DNA of 7,679 bases from Gemmataceae bacterium. GTDB lineage: Bacteria > Planctomycetota > Planctomycetia > Gemmatales > Gemmataceae. The position numbers and the translations under genes are program-made. The notes beneath the pieces are model-generated. The model had not been told where the DNA came from. It worked only from the letters and a program-made list of their open reading frames with translations, and did no database searches. Position 1 is the first letter of the stretch. Each line of letters begins with the position of its first letter. The DNA lies in NCBI GenBank assembly GCA_017853285.1, contig JAFMJU010000186.1, positions 1-7,679 of the forward strand. The letters are read 5' to 3'. Positions 1 through 7,600 of this stretch are shown piece by piece.

Positions 1-1435
1 TGTCCCACAGGAGGTTTTTCTGGCGGCGGATGCCGTCAGGGGTGACATCGCGCTCGAGATCGAACTCAAGGACACTTTCAGGGTCTTTTGTATCAATATT
101 TCCGTTGGTTTCGGCCTTCAGGCCAAGCATGCGCCTGAGCAGGGCGAGGAACTCGGTCTCACGGGTGTTGCGGTCTGCCGCGGGCCCCATCACCTTGCAG
201 CAGAGGCGGTAGCCCCACCGGCGCTGGTCGCTGGGCAACACCAGCAGCCGCTCACGCAGGTCGTCGAGCTCAAGCGGTTCACGGCCGGCCAGGCAAGCAT
301 CGATCTCGACATGGGTGGTGACGGCCTGTTCACCGGCAAACCTTTCCCGGAGGGCGGTGAGCAGGTTCTTGCGCTCGGTCTCCACCACGCGGCCATCGCA
401 TTTTGCCGCGGCCAAACCGAGGTCCACCATGGCCTCGAACCACATGACCATCTGCTCGCCAGGCGATTGGGTCCGAACCGGCGTAGGGGCCGGGGAAGCG
501 GGTGCCTTGGATTTTGCGGGCGGGGAATCGGGTTCGGCGAAAGGATCGAAAGGGTCCTCCGGCTTTTTTTCCGGTGCCGAGGGCGGGGCCTGGGGGCGAT
601 TGTTGCGGGGCTTCAAGAACTCGTCGCCCGAGTCCTCGCCGGCTGGTTGGGCCTTGCCGGGTTTTTCCCGGGGAGGTTCCGGCAGCGGAACCGGGGCCTG
701 CGATGGCGGCATTGGCACCGGTTCAACCGGCCAGCCCATGAATTCATCGATGGTGGGGAGTGGCGCATCGAGAATGTCGGGTGACAGCATGGCTGGCTGG
801 CGCAGGCTGAACAGGAGACCGGAGCCATTCTGGTGAGCCAAAGCCAACTTGGGCCCGAGATTTTCCAGGGCCCGCCGGAAAGCGGCGATGGTGCGGCGGG
901 GCTCGACCATGGCGCACTCGAACTCGCTGGTGGCGCGGGCCTCGCGCTCACGCTCCTTGGCCGCTTCTGGTCCGATGCCCCTGTTGAAATCGCGGGTGGC
1001 TGAATCGGCGATTTTTTTGGCGGTGGCCCTGAGGGTTTTCTCCCGCTCCGGACCGATGCCGGGTACACCCTGCAGGCTGAAAGCCCCAGCTACCGACCCC
1101 ACATCACGGAAACCGGCCGACCTTAGACTTTCCAGGATGGAAGGCCCGATCCCCTGGGCCGTCAGCAGGAGGTCCAGTTCCAGTCCGGACAGGTGTTTTT
1201 TCAGGGCCTCGGCCCTGTCCCGGGTGATAGTGCGGGCATGTTCGGCGTTGGCGTTTTTGACCTGGTATTCCGCTGTGGCGAGCGCCCGACGCAAATCCCT
1301 TTCCAGTTGTTCGACCCGCAAGGCCCATCCATGGGTGGGCGAGGTAGACAACTGCTTTTTGCGGAGGAAGACGAACAGGGCCAAGGGCAAGCCGATTGCC
1401 AGCACCACCACCAAGAGGACCTGCAACCAGAACAT
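1..1435 (-). CDS. Membrane-anchored coiled-coil / helix-hairpin-helix / TerB-like protein (3' end outside window)
   Basis: The reading frame is open for 478 codons from ATG at 1435 to the left edge, with no stop, so the C-terminus is missing. Visible domains, in order: a hydrophobic membrane anchor at residues about 4-24 (LLVVVLAIGLPLALFVFL) followed by basic RKK; a charged, probably coiled-coil segment at about 38-82; a tandem HhH region at about 84-150 with QGIGPSI and VPGIGPEREKTL hairpins; a helical stretch to about 200; a proline-rich acidic linker at about 224-326; and a TerB-like domain at about 328-440, with AAAKCDGRVVETER and AADRNTRETEFLALLRRMLGL matching the two acidic helix starts of TerB. 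The HhH region and its trailing helices resemble the C-terminus of YegI-type (COG4248) kinases; this is from recall, not a search. Most of the protein is expected to be cytoplasmic. HhH suggests nucleic-acid or protein binding, and TerB domains are linked to metal or envelope stress. The function is unknown. GTG at 1441 is an alternative start. Confidence 0.85.
   Translation of the reverse strand, partial: MFWLQVLLVVVLAIGLPLALFVFLRKKQLSTSPTHGWALRVEQLERDLRRALATAEYQVKNANAEHARTITRDRAEALKKHLSGLELDLLLTAQGIGPSILESLRSAGFRDVGSVAGAFSLQGVPGIGPEREKTLRATAKKIADSATRDFNRGIGPEAAKEREREARATSEFECAMVEPRRTIAAFRRALENLGPKLALAHQNGSGLLFSLRQPAMLSPDILDAPLPTIDEFMGWPVEPVPMPPSQAPVPLPEPPREKPGKAQPAGEDSGDEFLKPRNNRPQAPPSAPEKKPEDPFDPFAEPDSPPAKSKAPASPAPTPVRTQSPGEQMVMWFEAMVDLGLAAAKCDGRVVETERKNLLTALRERFAGEQAVTTHVEIDACLAGREPLELDDLRERLLVLPSDQRRWGYRLCCKVMGPAADRNTRETEFLALLRRMLGLKAETNGNIDTKDPESVLEFDLERDVTPDGIRRQKNLLWD
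116..454 (-). other. TerB-like domain
   Basis: Residues about 328-440 are predicted all-helical. They carry the two-fold pattern of TerB: an alanine-rich helix ending in CDGRVVETE, and a second helix start ADRNTRETEF followed by LLRRMLGL. The aspartate and glutamate residues at these helix starts (D347, E352, D421, E426) occupy the places of the usual acidic positions. The assignment is by motif, and the second half is more divergent than the first. Confidence 0.65.
986..1186 (-). other. Helix-hairpin-helix region, YegI-like
   Basis: Residues about 84-150 carry two Gly-Ile-Gly-Pro hairpins (GIGPSILESLRSAGF and PGIGPEREKTL) about 32 residues apart, with SAGFRDVGSVAGA between them. This is the usual layout of a paired HhH module. 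The following 50 residues, from TRDFNRGIGPEAA on, look like the helical tail that follows HhH in COG4248 kinases. No kinase domain is present here. Confidence 0.65.
1364..1426 (-). other. N-terminal transmembrane segment of the HhH-TerB protein
   Basis: Codons 4-24 encode an uninterrupted hydrophobic stretch, followed directly by Arg-Lys-Lys. The positive-inside rule then places the N-terminus outside and the rest of the protein in the cytoplasm. There is no lipobox or signal-peptidase-like Ala-X-Ala site, so an uncleaved anchor is more likely than a secretion signal. Confidence 0.75.
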
Positions 1436-1455
1436 CGCCACCCCCCAACCCAGCC

Positions 1456-1482
1456 GGGCGCCAAAACTTGGGCAGGGCGCCA
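1456..1482 (-). promoter_or_regulatory. Paired GGGCGCCA repeat in the leader of the HhH-TerB gene
   Basis: GGGCGCCA occurs at 1456-1463 and again at 1475-1482, a 19-bp period. The core GGCGCC is self-complementary, so the two copies could also pair in RNA as a 6-bp stem with a 13-nt loop, about 20-50 nt upstream of the ATG at 1435. It could be an operator, a leader hairpin, or chance in GC-rich DNA. Confidence 0.25.
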
Positions 1483-1643
1483 CCCCATTTTTACCAAGCT
1501 TTTGTTGATTTCCCGCATGGTCTGCCGTGGAAAGGCAAACGGAGCGGTTGGAACCCTGTTTACGGGATGTCACCGCCATCATGATCGTCACCAATGGCCT
1601 TGGCACGCCCCGGGTACCGGCCTGGGATGGGCCCGTAAAAATA

Positions 1644-1653
1644 ATCAGCTGAT
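1644..1653. promoter_or_regulatory. 10-bp perfect palindrome ATCAGCTGAT
   Basis: This perfect dyad lies in the AT-richer part of the divergent spacer, about 150 bp from the plus-strand start and 210 bp from the minus-strand start. It could be a half-site or operator for a dimeric regulator. It does not extend beyond 10 bp, and no second copy was noticed. Confidence 0.2.
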
Positions 1654-1799
1654 ATCCACTGTTCTCCTCCGACCCGCAATCGCGCCGGTTGGCTTTCCAG
1701 CGATTTTGCTGGCATTTGAACTGAATAAGGGTTAATCTTCTGAGGCCCGCCTTTGGCATTCTGCCCGATTTGGAACCTCCAACTGACCGGACATCCTCC

Positions 1800-3182
1800 A
1801 TGCCGGTATCGCAAGGCCACAAAACCCACCGCCGCGGCTTCCTGCAGGTTGGCCTGCCCTTCCTTGCTGGTGGAATGACCTCGCCGGGCCTTGGCGCGCT
1901 CGCGAGGGCTGGGGATGGGGACCGGCGGGAGGCGTTGCGGGATCGATCGGTCCTTCTCATCTTCCTGCATGGCGGTCCGAGCCAATACGAATTCTGGGAT
2001 CCCAAACCGGACGCTCCCGCGGATATCCGCACCGTGACCGGCCACTTGCCCACACGGCTGCCGGGGGTTCGATTCGGATCGCATTTTCCCAAACTGGCGG
2101 AGCGGGCCGACCGTTTTTGCGTGGTGCGATCGTATGTGCCCGGTGACGGCAACCACGACCTGAAGCCATTGGTCAGCCAACAATCCCTGATGGGCAGCCT
2201 GGGAGCGGCGTACAACTCGATCGCCGGCCCCCAAAACCCTCTCACGGCCTTGCCGAGCAGCATGCATCTGATGCCTGTCGCCGTGGGCGAGAAACGCGTG
2301 CCGCCCCCGGACTTCGGTTTGCCCGAGTTGCAAACCGCCACCGGGCCGTTCGCGCGATCGACAGCGCCTTTCATCCCCGGGGGCACCGGGCCCGCGTTGG
2401 CCAACATGACCCTGCGCATGCCACCCGACCTATGGGGCGACAGGAACAGCCTGCTGAAAAGGCTGGATGAAACCAGGGCCGGGATGGACGCGCTGGCGGG
2501 AGCGGAGGGTCCCCGGGAGCGCGCGCTGCGGGTGCTTTTGGCCAACTCCGGAAAAGCGTTTCGGTTGGACCAGGAACCGGACCGGATGATCGCCCGCTAC
2601 GACACCGCCGGGCTGGTTAGCGAGGCGTCCATCGGCACCAAGCTGAACAACCACAACTTCTACAAGGAACATGTGCGATCGCTGGGCAAACTACTGCTGC
2701 TGGGGCGGAGGCTGATAGAAAACGGCGCCGGGCTGGTGACGGTGAACACCGCCTTCGTCTGGGACATGCATGCCGATGTGAACAACGCCCCGGTGAAGGA
2801 CGGCATGAACTGGCTTGCCCCTCCGCTGGACCACGCGCTGAGCGTGCTGCTGGACGACATGGGGGAGCGCGGGTTGCTGGATCGCACACTGGTGGTGGTG
2901 TGCGGCGAAATGGGGCGCACACCCAAGGTGAATGACAAGGGCGGCCGGGACCACTGGGGCGATCTGGGTCCGCTGCTGCTTGCGGGAGCCGGGGTGCCAC
3001 GGGGCGGTGTGCATGGACAATCGACCCGCGACGGAGGCCGGCCCTCCGGGCCACCCGTGACCAACCAGCACCTGCTGGGCCAGATCTGGCAGACGCTGCT
3101 GGACACCCAACGGCTCCGACTGCGGGCCGACTTGGGGCCCGCCTGGACACGGATGCTTGGCTACCCCTCGATTTTTTCCTGA
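1800..3182 (+). CDS. DUF1501 family protein, divergent paralogue 1
   Basis: A 460-residue protein from ATG at 1800, ending in TGA. An in-frame TTG at 1770 would add 10 residues, but the ATG puts the Tat-like motif HRRGFLQVG at residues 10-18, close to the N-terminus, and is preferred. The family signature is clear: VLLIFLHGGPSQYEFWDPKPDAPADIR (shown in parts: residues 51-60 and 61-77), PGVRFGSHFPKLA at 88-100, WDMH at 321-324, GEMGRTPKV at 369-377 and GGRDHW at 381-386. DUF1501 proteins belong to the alkaline-phosphatase-like fold and are usually predicted to be exported. Their biochemical role is not established. Against family members such as its neighbour, the SHIDTWD element reads SQYEFWD and the DHHAG segment is missing, so substrate or metal handling may differ. 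It probably forms an operon with the next gene, 20 bp downstream. No strong Shine-Dalgarno is visible. Confidence 0.88.
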   Translation: MPVSQGHKTHRRGFLQVGLPFLAGGMTSPGLGALARAGDGDRREALRDRSVLLIFLHGGPSQYEFWDPKPDAPADIRTVTGHLPTRLPGVRFGSHFPKLAERADRFCVVRSYVPGDGNHDLKPLVSQQSLMGSLGAAYNSIAGPQNPLTALPSSMHLMPVAVGEKRVPPPDFGLPELQTATGPFARSTAPFIPGGTGPALANMTLRMPPDLWGDRNSLLKRLDETRAGMDALAGAEGPRERALRVLLANSGKAFRLDQEPDRMIARYDTAGLVSEASIGTKLNNHNFYKEHVRSLGKLLLLGRRLIENGAGLVTVNTAFVWDMHADVNNAPVKDGMNWLAPPLDHALSVLLDDMGERGLLDRTLVVVCGEMGRTPKVNDKGGRDHWGDLGPLLLAGAGVPRGGVHGQSTRDGGRPSGPPVTNQHLLGQIWQTLLDTQRLRLRADLGPAWTRMLGYPSIFS

Positions 3183-3202
3183 TTCCCGTTTTGGAATGCC
3201 GC

Positions 3203-4621
3203 ATGGCGAGGCCCCACGACAAGCTGCGATTCGCCCTGGACCGGAGGGTGTTCCTGCAAGCCGGCCTGGGTACCGCCGGGATGGCCCCGGGCTTGGCCCG
3301 CCCGCTGGCTGCAACCGCGGGGGGGAAGGCCAAATCGGTCATCCTGTTCTGGCTTTCGGGCGGCGCATCGCACATCGACACCTGGGACATGAAACCAGAC
3401 TCGCCCTCGGAATACCGAGGGCCCTTCCGGCCGGTGAGCACCAGTGTGCCGGGGATTCAGGTTTGCGAGCACTTGCCAGGCCTGGCGAAGCGGATGCACC
3501 AGGTCGCGTTGGTGCGATCGCTGGGCATGCGCAAGCGCGACCTGACAGGCGACCACCACGCCGGCTACTACTACAACCAGACCGGCCACGCGCCGGACAC
3601 CACTTTCCTGACACTGGGCAACAACCGGAAGCCAGAGCCCACTGACTGGCCCTCGATGGCGTGCCTGGCAGGCAGGGCCCTGCCGCGCCAGAGCCCCTTG
3701 CCCGCCACTATCGCCCTGCCGGAAAAACCCGGCGCTCCGGAATTCACCAGACCGGGTCAATTCGCCGCGCGGCTGGGCCACCTGCACGACCCGTTTTATC
3801 TGATCGCCGACCATCCGAAGCCGGAAGACTTCAGCGTTCCATCGCTGACCCTGGCCGGCGATTTACCCACGGAGCGTCTGGACCACCGCCAATCGCTGGC
3901 ACGCGCCCTGGACGCCTTGCCCCGCTCGCTGGATGGATTGGGCACAGACCTGGACCTGCAGGCGCGGCGGGCCTATGAGCTGCTTTCCTCGCCCAAGGCC
4001 CGTAGCGCCTTTGACCTATCCGGCGAAACCAAGGCCCTGAAGGACCGTTACGGCGAAACGGTGAACGGCTCGTCGCTGCTGCTGGCCCGTCGGTTGGTGG
4101 AGTCCGGGGTTCCCTTCGTGAGCGTGTACTGGCGCGGGGACCTGAAAAAAAGCGACAAATTGAAATGCGCCAGCGGGGGTGGCTGGGACACGCACGGCAA
4201 CAACTTCCAATGCCTGAAGGATTGGCTACTGCCGGAATTCGACCTTGGCTTCAGCGCCCTGCTGGATGACCTGGAATCGCGCGGGCTGCTGGAAAGCACC
4301 CTGGTTCTGGTGACGAGCGAGATGGGCAGGCATCCGAAGATCGGGGATGTGCGCTCGGGCGGTGTGAACGGTGCCGGCCGCGACCACTGGACCCACGCGA
4401 TGAGCGTGCTGATGGCGGGCGGCGGCGTGCGGGGCGGGCGGGTGCACGGTTCCACCGACCGGGTGGGAGCTTATCCCTCCGACAAGCCCTGCGGGCCGGA
4501 AGATATCGCCGCGACCGTTTTCACCGCACTGGGGCTGAAGGGCCCCCTGATGTTCAACGACCGGGAAAACCGGCCCACCGATTTCTGGCCGGAGGGAAGC
4601 CCGCTGGAAGGAATCCTCTGA
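3203..4621 (+). CDS. DUF1501 family protein, canonical paralogue 2
   Basis: A 472-residue protein from ATG at 3203, ending in TGA. TTG at 3191 would add only four residues. A Tat-like DRRVFLQAG lies at residues 13-21, followed by a hydrophobic, alanine- and glycine-rich stretch, consistent with export. It carries the full DUF1501 set: SGGASHIDTWDMKPDSP at 52-68, PGIQVCEHLPGLA at 83-95, GDHHAGYYYNQTG at 116-128, GWDTHGNN at 327-334, SEMGRHPKIG at 372-381, GRDHW at 392-396 and GGRVHGSTD at 411-419. The histidines and aspartates in these blocks are the likely metal or catalytic residues by analogy with the alkaline phosphatase superfamily, but this is inferred. Many planctomycete DUF1501 genes sit next to DUF1549/DUF1553 genes; here the neighbour is another DUF1501. 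The start is 20 bp after the previous stop with only a weak GGA upstream, suggesting co-transcription. Confidence 0.93.
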   Translation: MARPHDKLRFALDRRVFLQAGLGTAGMAPGLARPLAATAGGKAKSVILFWLSGGASHIDTWDMKPDSPSEYRGPFRPVSTSVPGIQVCEHLPGLAKRMHQVALVRSLGMRKRDLTGDHHAGYYYNQTGHAPDTTFLTLGNNRKPEPTDWPSMACLAGRALPRQSPLPATIALPEKPGAPEFTRPGQFAARLGHLHDPFYLIADHPKPEDFSVPSLTLAGDLPTERLDHRQSLARALDALPRSLDGLGTDLDLQARRAYELLSSPKARSAFDLSGETKALKDRYGETVNGSSLLLARRLVESGVPFVSVYWRGDLKKSDKLKCASGGGWDTHGNNFQCLKDWLLPEFDLGFSALLDDLESRGLLESTLVLVTSEMGRHPKIGDVRSGGVNGAGRDHWTHAMSVLMAGGGVRGGRVHGSTDRVGAYPSDKPCGPEDIAATVFTALGLKGPLMFNDRENRPTDFWPEGSPLEGIL

Positions 4622-4634
4622 CGCGGCGCACGGG

Positions 4635-4654
4635 TCAGCCGATCAACCGGCTGA
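4635..4654. terminator. Small inverted repeat at the convergent gene junction
   Basis: TCAGCCG, loop ATCAAC and CGGCTGA form a perfect 7-bp stem with a 6-nt loop. The repeat starts at the glnE stop codon, 14 bp after the DUF1501 stop. Its place between convergent genes suits a bidirectional transcript end. There is no T-run on either side, so it is at best a weak intrinsic terminator. It also encodes the last glnE codons, so it may be fortuitous. Confidence 0.25.
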
Positions 4655-7600
4655 ACAGGGTTCTGGTCCTTTCCCTGAGGTTGGCGAGGTGGCCGACCAA
4701 ATCGGCCGGGGCATCCGGGCCCAGGCGCCGGCGCAGCTTCTCCACCTCGATCGGGTCGGCAGGCAATTCATCCAGCGCCCGATTGTGCGTGACCCGCATC
4801 CTCATCAGGCAACGGTCCATGAAGGCGTGGGCCTCGCGCAACTGGGCCGCCTGAACGACGCTGATCAATCCGGCCCGTTCCAAATGGTTGAGGGCCTCCA
4901 TGGTGTTGGGCTCGATGCATCCGCCCAGCGCCGTGGCATTTTGGCATTGCAGGACCGAGGCGATGAATTCGATGTCGGCCAGCCCGCCTGGTCCGCGCTT
5001 GAGATCCCGGTCAGTCCGACTGGCCTCCAGACGATGGCGCATGGCGACCGCCTCGCGGACACCTTCCGGGGGCCAAGGGGCCCTGGCCACCTGGGCCAAC
5101 ACCGACCGAACCTCCTCCACAAACAACGGCTCACCATGCACCACGCGGGCACGCGTGAGCGCGATCCTTTCCCAAAGCTGCGCCCCGCCGCCCTCGCCGT
5201 GGTACCGGGCGAACTCCGGCAAACTCACCACCAGGGCGCCCGATCGGCCGGTGGGGCGCAACCGCATGTCGATGGAATAAAGGCGTCCACCTACCGCACC
5301 GGTGGGCTTTGAGGCCAATTGGATGATCCGCTGGGCCAACTCGGTGAAATGCTGGTGGCAATCGGCGGACGGCCCGAAAGTGGAACCACCCTCCCAGGCG
5401 TACCGGCCCGGCCCCTCGTAGAGGATGACCAAGTCGAGGTCGCTGTGATAGCTCATTTCACGGGCACCCAGACGGCCCATGGCCACGATGGCCCAACGGC
5501 AGGGTTGGCCGGCGTGCGGCCCCTCCAAAAGCACCGGAGTACCTGATCTGGCCTCCAACAGGGCCGTGGCACGGTCAGCCAGGGTGACCAAAATCGATTC
5601 GGCGATTTCCGTGAGGGCCAGGGAGGTGGCCCGGGAATCATCCTTTCCCAAAATGTCGCGAACACCCACGCGCAGGAATTCCTTGTCCTGGAAACTGCGG
5701 AGGATGGTGTCCGGATCTTCGGCCCCCTTGAGCAGGATGGAGATTTCACTGTCGAGCGTCGCGCGCGAGGGGGGTTGGTCGAGCACCAACGCGTCGAGCA
5801 ACTCATCGGCCATGCCGGGATTGGTGACCAATATCTCGCTGAGGAACTGGCTCCAGGCACACAGGTCCACCATCAGCCTCAACGACGGCGGATGCAGGCG
5901 GAAAAGCTCGTACAGCTCACCGCGGGCACCGAGGCTGGCTGTGACGCGCTCCAAATTGGCCAGCGCCATGTCTGGATCGGGAGTTGTCGACAACGCCTTC
6001 AACAATTGCGGGGCGATACTGGCCAAAAAGTGCCGGCATCGCCTGGCGCTGAGGAATGGCACCGGCTCGCGGGCCAACAGGGCGAGATTGGCAAGCGCCC
6101 TGGCGGTATCGGCAAACCCATGCCCGCGGAGCACTCGCTCGGCCTCCGACGGATCGGTGTCGGGATCGAGCACCAGGTCGGTCTCGGGCTCCGCCTGGCC
6201 CTCGTCGGCAAAGGACATATGCAGCAGGTGATCGAGGATGGCCCGGGTGGGCCCGGTGCAGGCCCGGAACTGCGCCAGGAAAGCTGCGGCCGGGGTGGTG
6301 CCATCCTCCAGGGGAACAAACCCCATCCGACGGGCCAGGCGTTCCAGGCCATCCCCCGCCTCGGGCAAGCGGTGGACCTGCAGGTCGAACAGCATCTGCA
6401 GGCGGTGCTCGATCTTGCGGAGGAAACGGTAAGACTGCTCGAGGAGCCTGAATTCCTGATCGGTGAGGCAGCCGGCCCGCTCGAGTCCGAGCAGGGCCGG
6501 CAAGGTGCCGCGCAAGCGCAGCGCCGGCAGGTCGCCGCCGTTGGCCAACTGGAGGAATTGCACGGTGTACTCGATATCGCGGATACCGCCCCGGCCGGTT
6601 TTGACATCGAGGTCCTCGCCGCCCGTGGATTTGGCCCGGTTCTCGATGCGGCGCTTGAGGGCCTTGATCTCGTTGATCTCGGCAAAGGATAGATATTTGC
6701 GATAAACGAAAGGCTCGATCGCTTTGAGAAACTCCCGTCCCAGACCGGAATCGCCGGCGACGGGACGGACCTTGATCAGGGCCTGGCGCTCCCAGGTGCG
6801 GCCCATCGAATCGTAGTAGGCCATGGTAGCCATCAGGTCCCGGGCCACCGGCCCGCGGCTGCCGTCGGGACGCAGGCGCAGATCCACGCGGTAGCCAGCC
6901 CCGGCGTCGCTGGGAGCCGACAGCAACCGAACCACCTCGGCCGCCAGGCGGGCGAAAAACTCGCCGGCGGTGAGGCGCATGCGGCCCCCCTCGGTGAGTC
7001 CCTCCCGGTCGAACAGGAACATGAGGTCTATGTCGCTGGAGTAGTTGAGTTCCTCCCCGCCCAGTTTGCCGAAAGCCAGGCAACAGCCGCGCACCCTGGC
7101 GCCATCGGGCGCGATCGGGGCACCAAACCGTGTGGAGATGGCGCGCCAAGCCTGTTCCCAAGCCAACTGGATGGAGGCATCGGCGACGCGGCTCAGATCG
7201 CGGGTGATTTCCTCGAGGGGGCGTTCCCTGAGAACATCATTGATACCCACCCTAAGCAGGTGGGACAGGCGGAAACGGCGAAAAGCGCCCAACCTTGCGG
7301 CGTCATCCTGGGGGCGGGAGCCGGAATGCCGCTCCAGCTCCAGACGCAGCTCGCTTTCCAGTTCCTCGCGGGAGGGAGACCTGCGCGGGCCTACGGGTGG
7401 ACGGAAACGACCCAGGAATGCTGGATGGCGGGCAAGCAAATCCCCCTGCCAGGCACTGGTCCCCAGCAGGATGACCAGGGATTCCAAGGGGCGGCCGCGT
7501 TGGTCCATCAGGCCGGCGATCTGGTGGAGGCGGGATTCATGCCCGGGTTCGACCAGACGGTCCAGGGCATTGAGCGCCATGTCCGGGTCGGGGCAACGGC

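Larger units (their letters stand above)
1436..1799. other. Divergent intergenic region, no gene seen
   Basis: About 360 bp lie between the start codons of the minus-strand HhH-TerB gene and the plus-strand DUF1501 pair, so promoters for both directions should be here. No convincing -35/-10 pair is visible. TTGAAC at 1716-1721 is followed by TTAATC at 1732-1737, but the 10-bp spacing is too short. Other items are an 8-bp direct repeat, a 10-bp palindrome and a small hairpin, CCAGC-GATTTT-GCTGG at 1697-1712. Upstream of the minus-strand start, the run GGGGGGTGG at 1438-1446 could serve as a G-rich ribosome binding site. Short frames crossing this stretch lack any recognisable protein pattern. 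Confidence 0.6.

Noticed and set aside
311..1508. Several plus-strand open frames of 157-219 codons over the left part of the window
   Set aside because: They are antisense to the HhH-TerB gene, whose frame runs unbroken for 478 codons with coherent domains.
1716..1737. TTGAAC / TTAATC as a sigma-70-like promoter for the DUF1501 genes
   Set aside because: The spacing is only 10 bp, too short for a -35/-10 pair.
1770..1799. TTG at 1770 as the start of the first DUF1501 gene
   Set aside because: ATG at 1800 is in frame, a better start codon, and places the Tat-like motif at a normal distance from the N-terminus. The TTG has no better ribosome binding site.
2617..3441. A 274-codon minus-strand frame antisense to both DUF1501 genes
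   Set aside because: It spans the junction between two well-supported genes and is low-complexity Arg/Ser/Pro, as expected of antisense frames in GC-rich DNA.
2673..3527. Identical 16-mer GTGCGATCGCTGGGCA at 2673-2688 and 3512-3527, one in each DUF1501 gene
   Set aside because: Both copies encode VRSLG but at non-homologous positions (residue 292 versus residue 104), so it is most likely a coincidence of codon use, not a repeat element or gene-conversion tract.
5775..6692. A 305-codon plus-strand frame antisense to glnE
   Set aside because: Composition is dominated by Gly, Gln, Ala and Glu with no recognisable domain; the opposite strand carries conserved GlnE motifs throughout.
5917..7161. 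A 414-codon open frame on the minus strand
   Set aside because: It overlaps glnE in another frame, is rich in Arg, Pro and Gly, and has no family motif. glnE fully explains the stretch; this is a GC-rich shadow frame.
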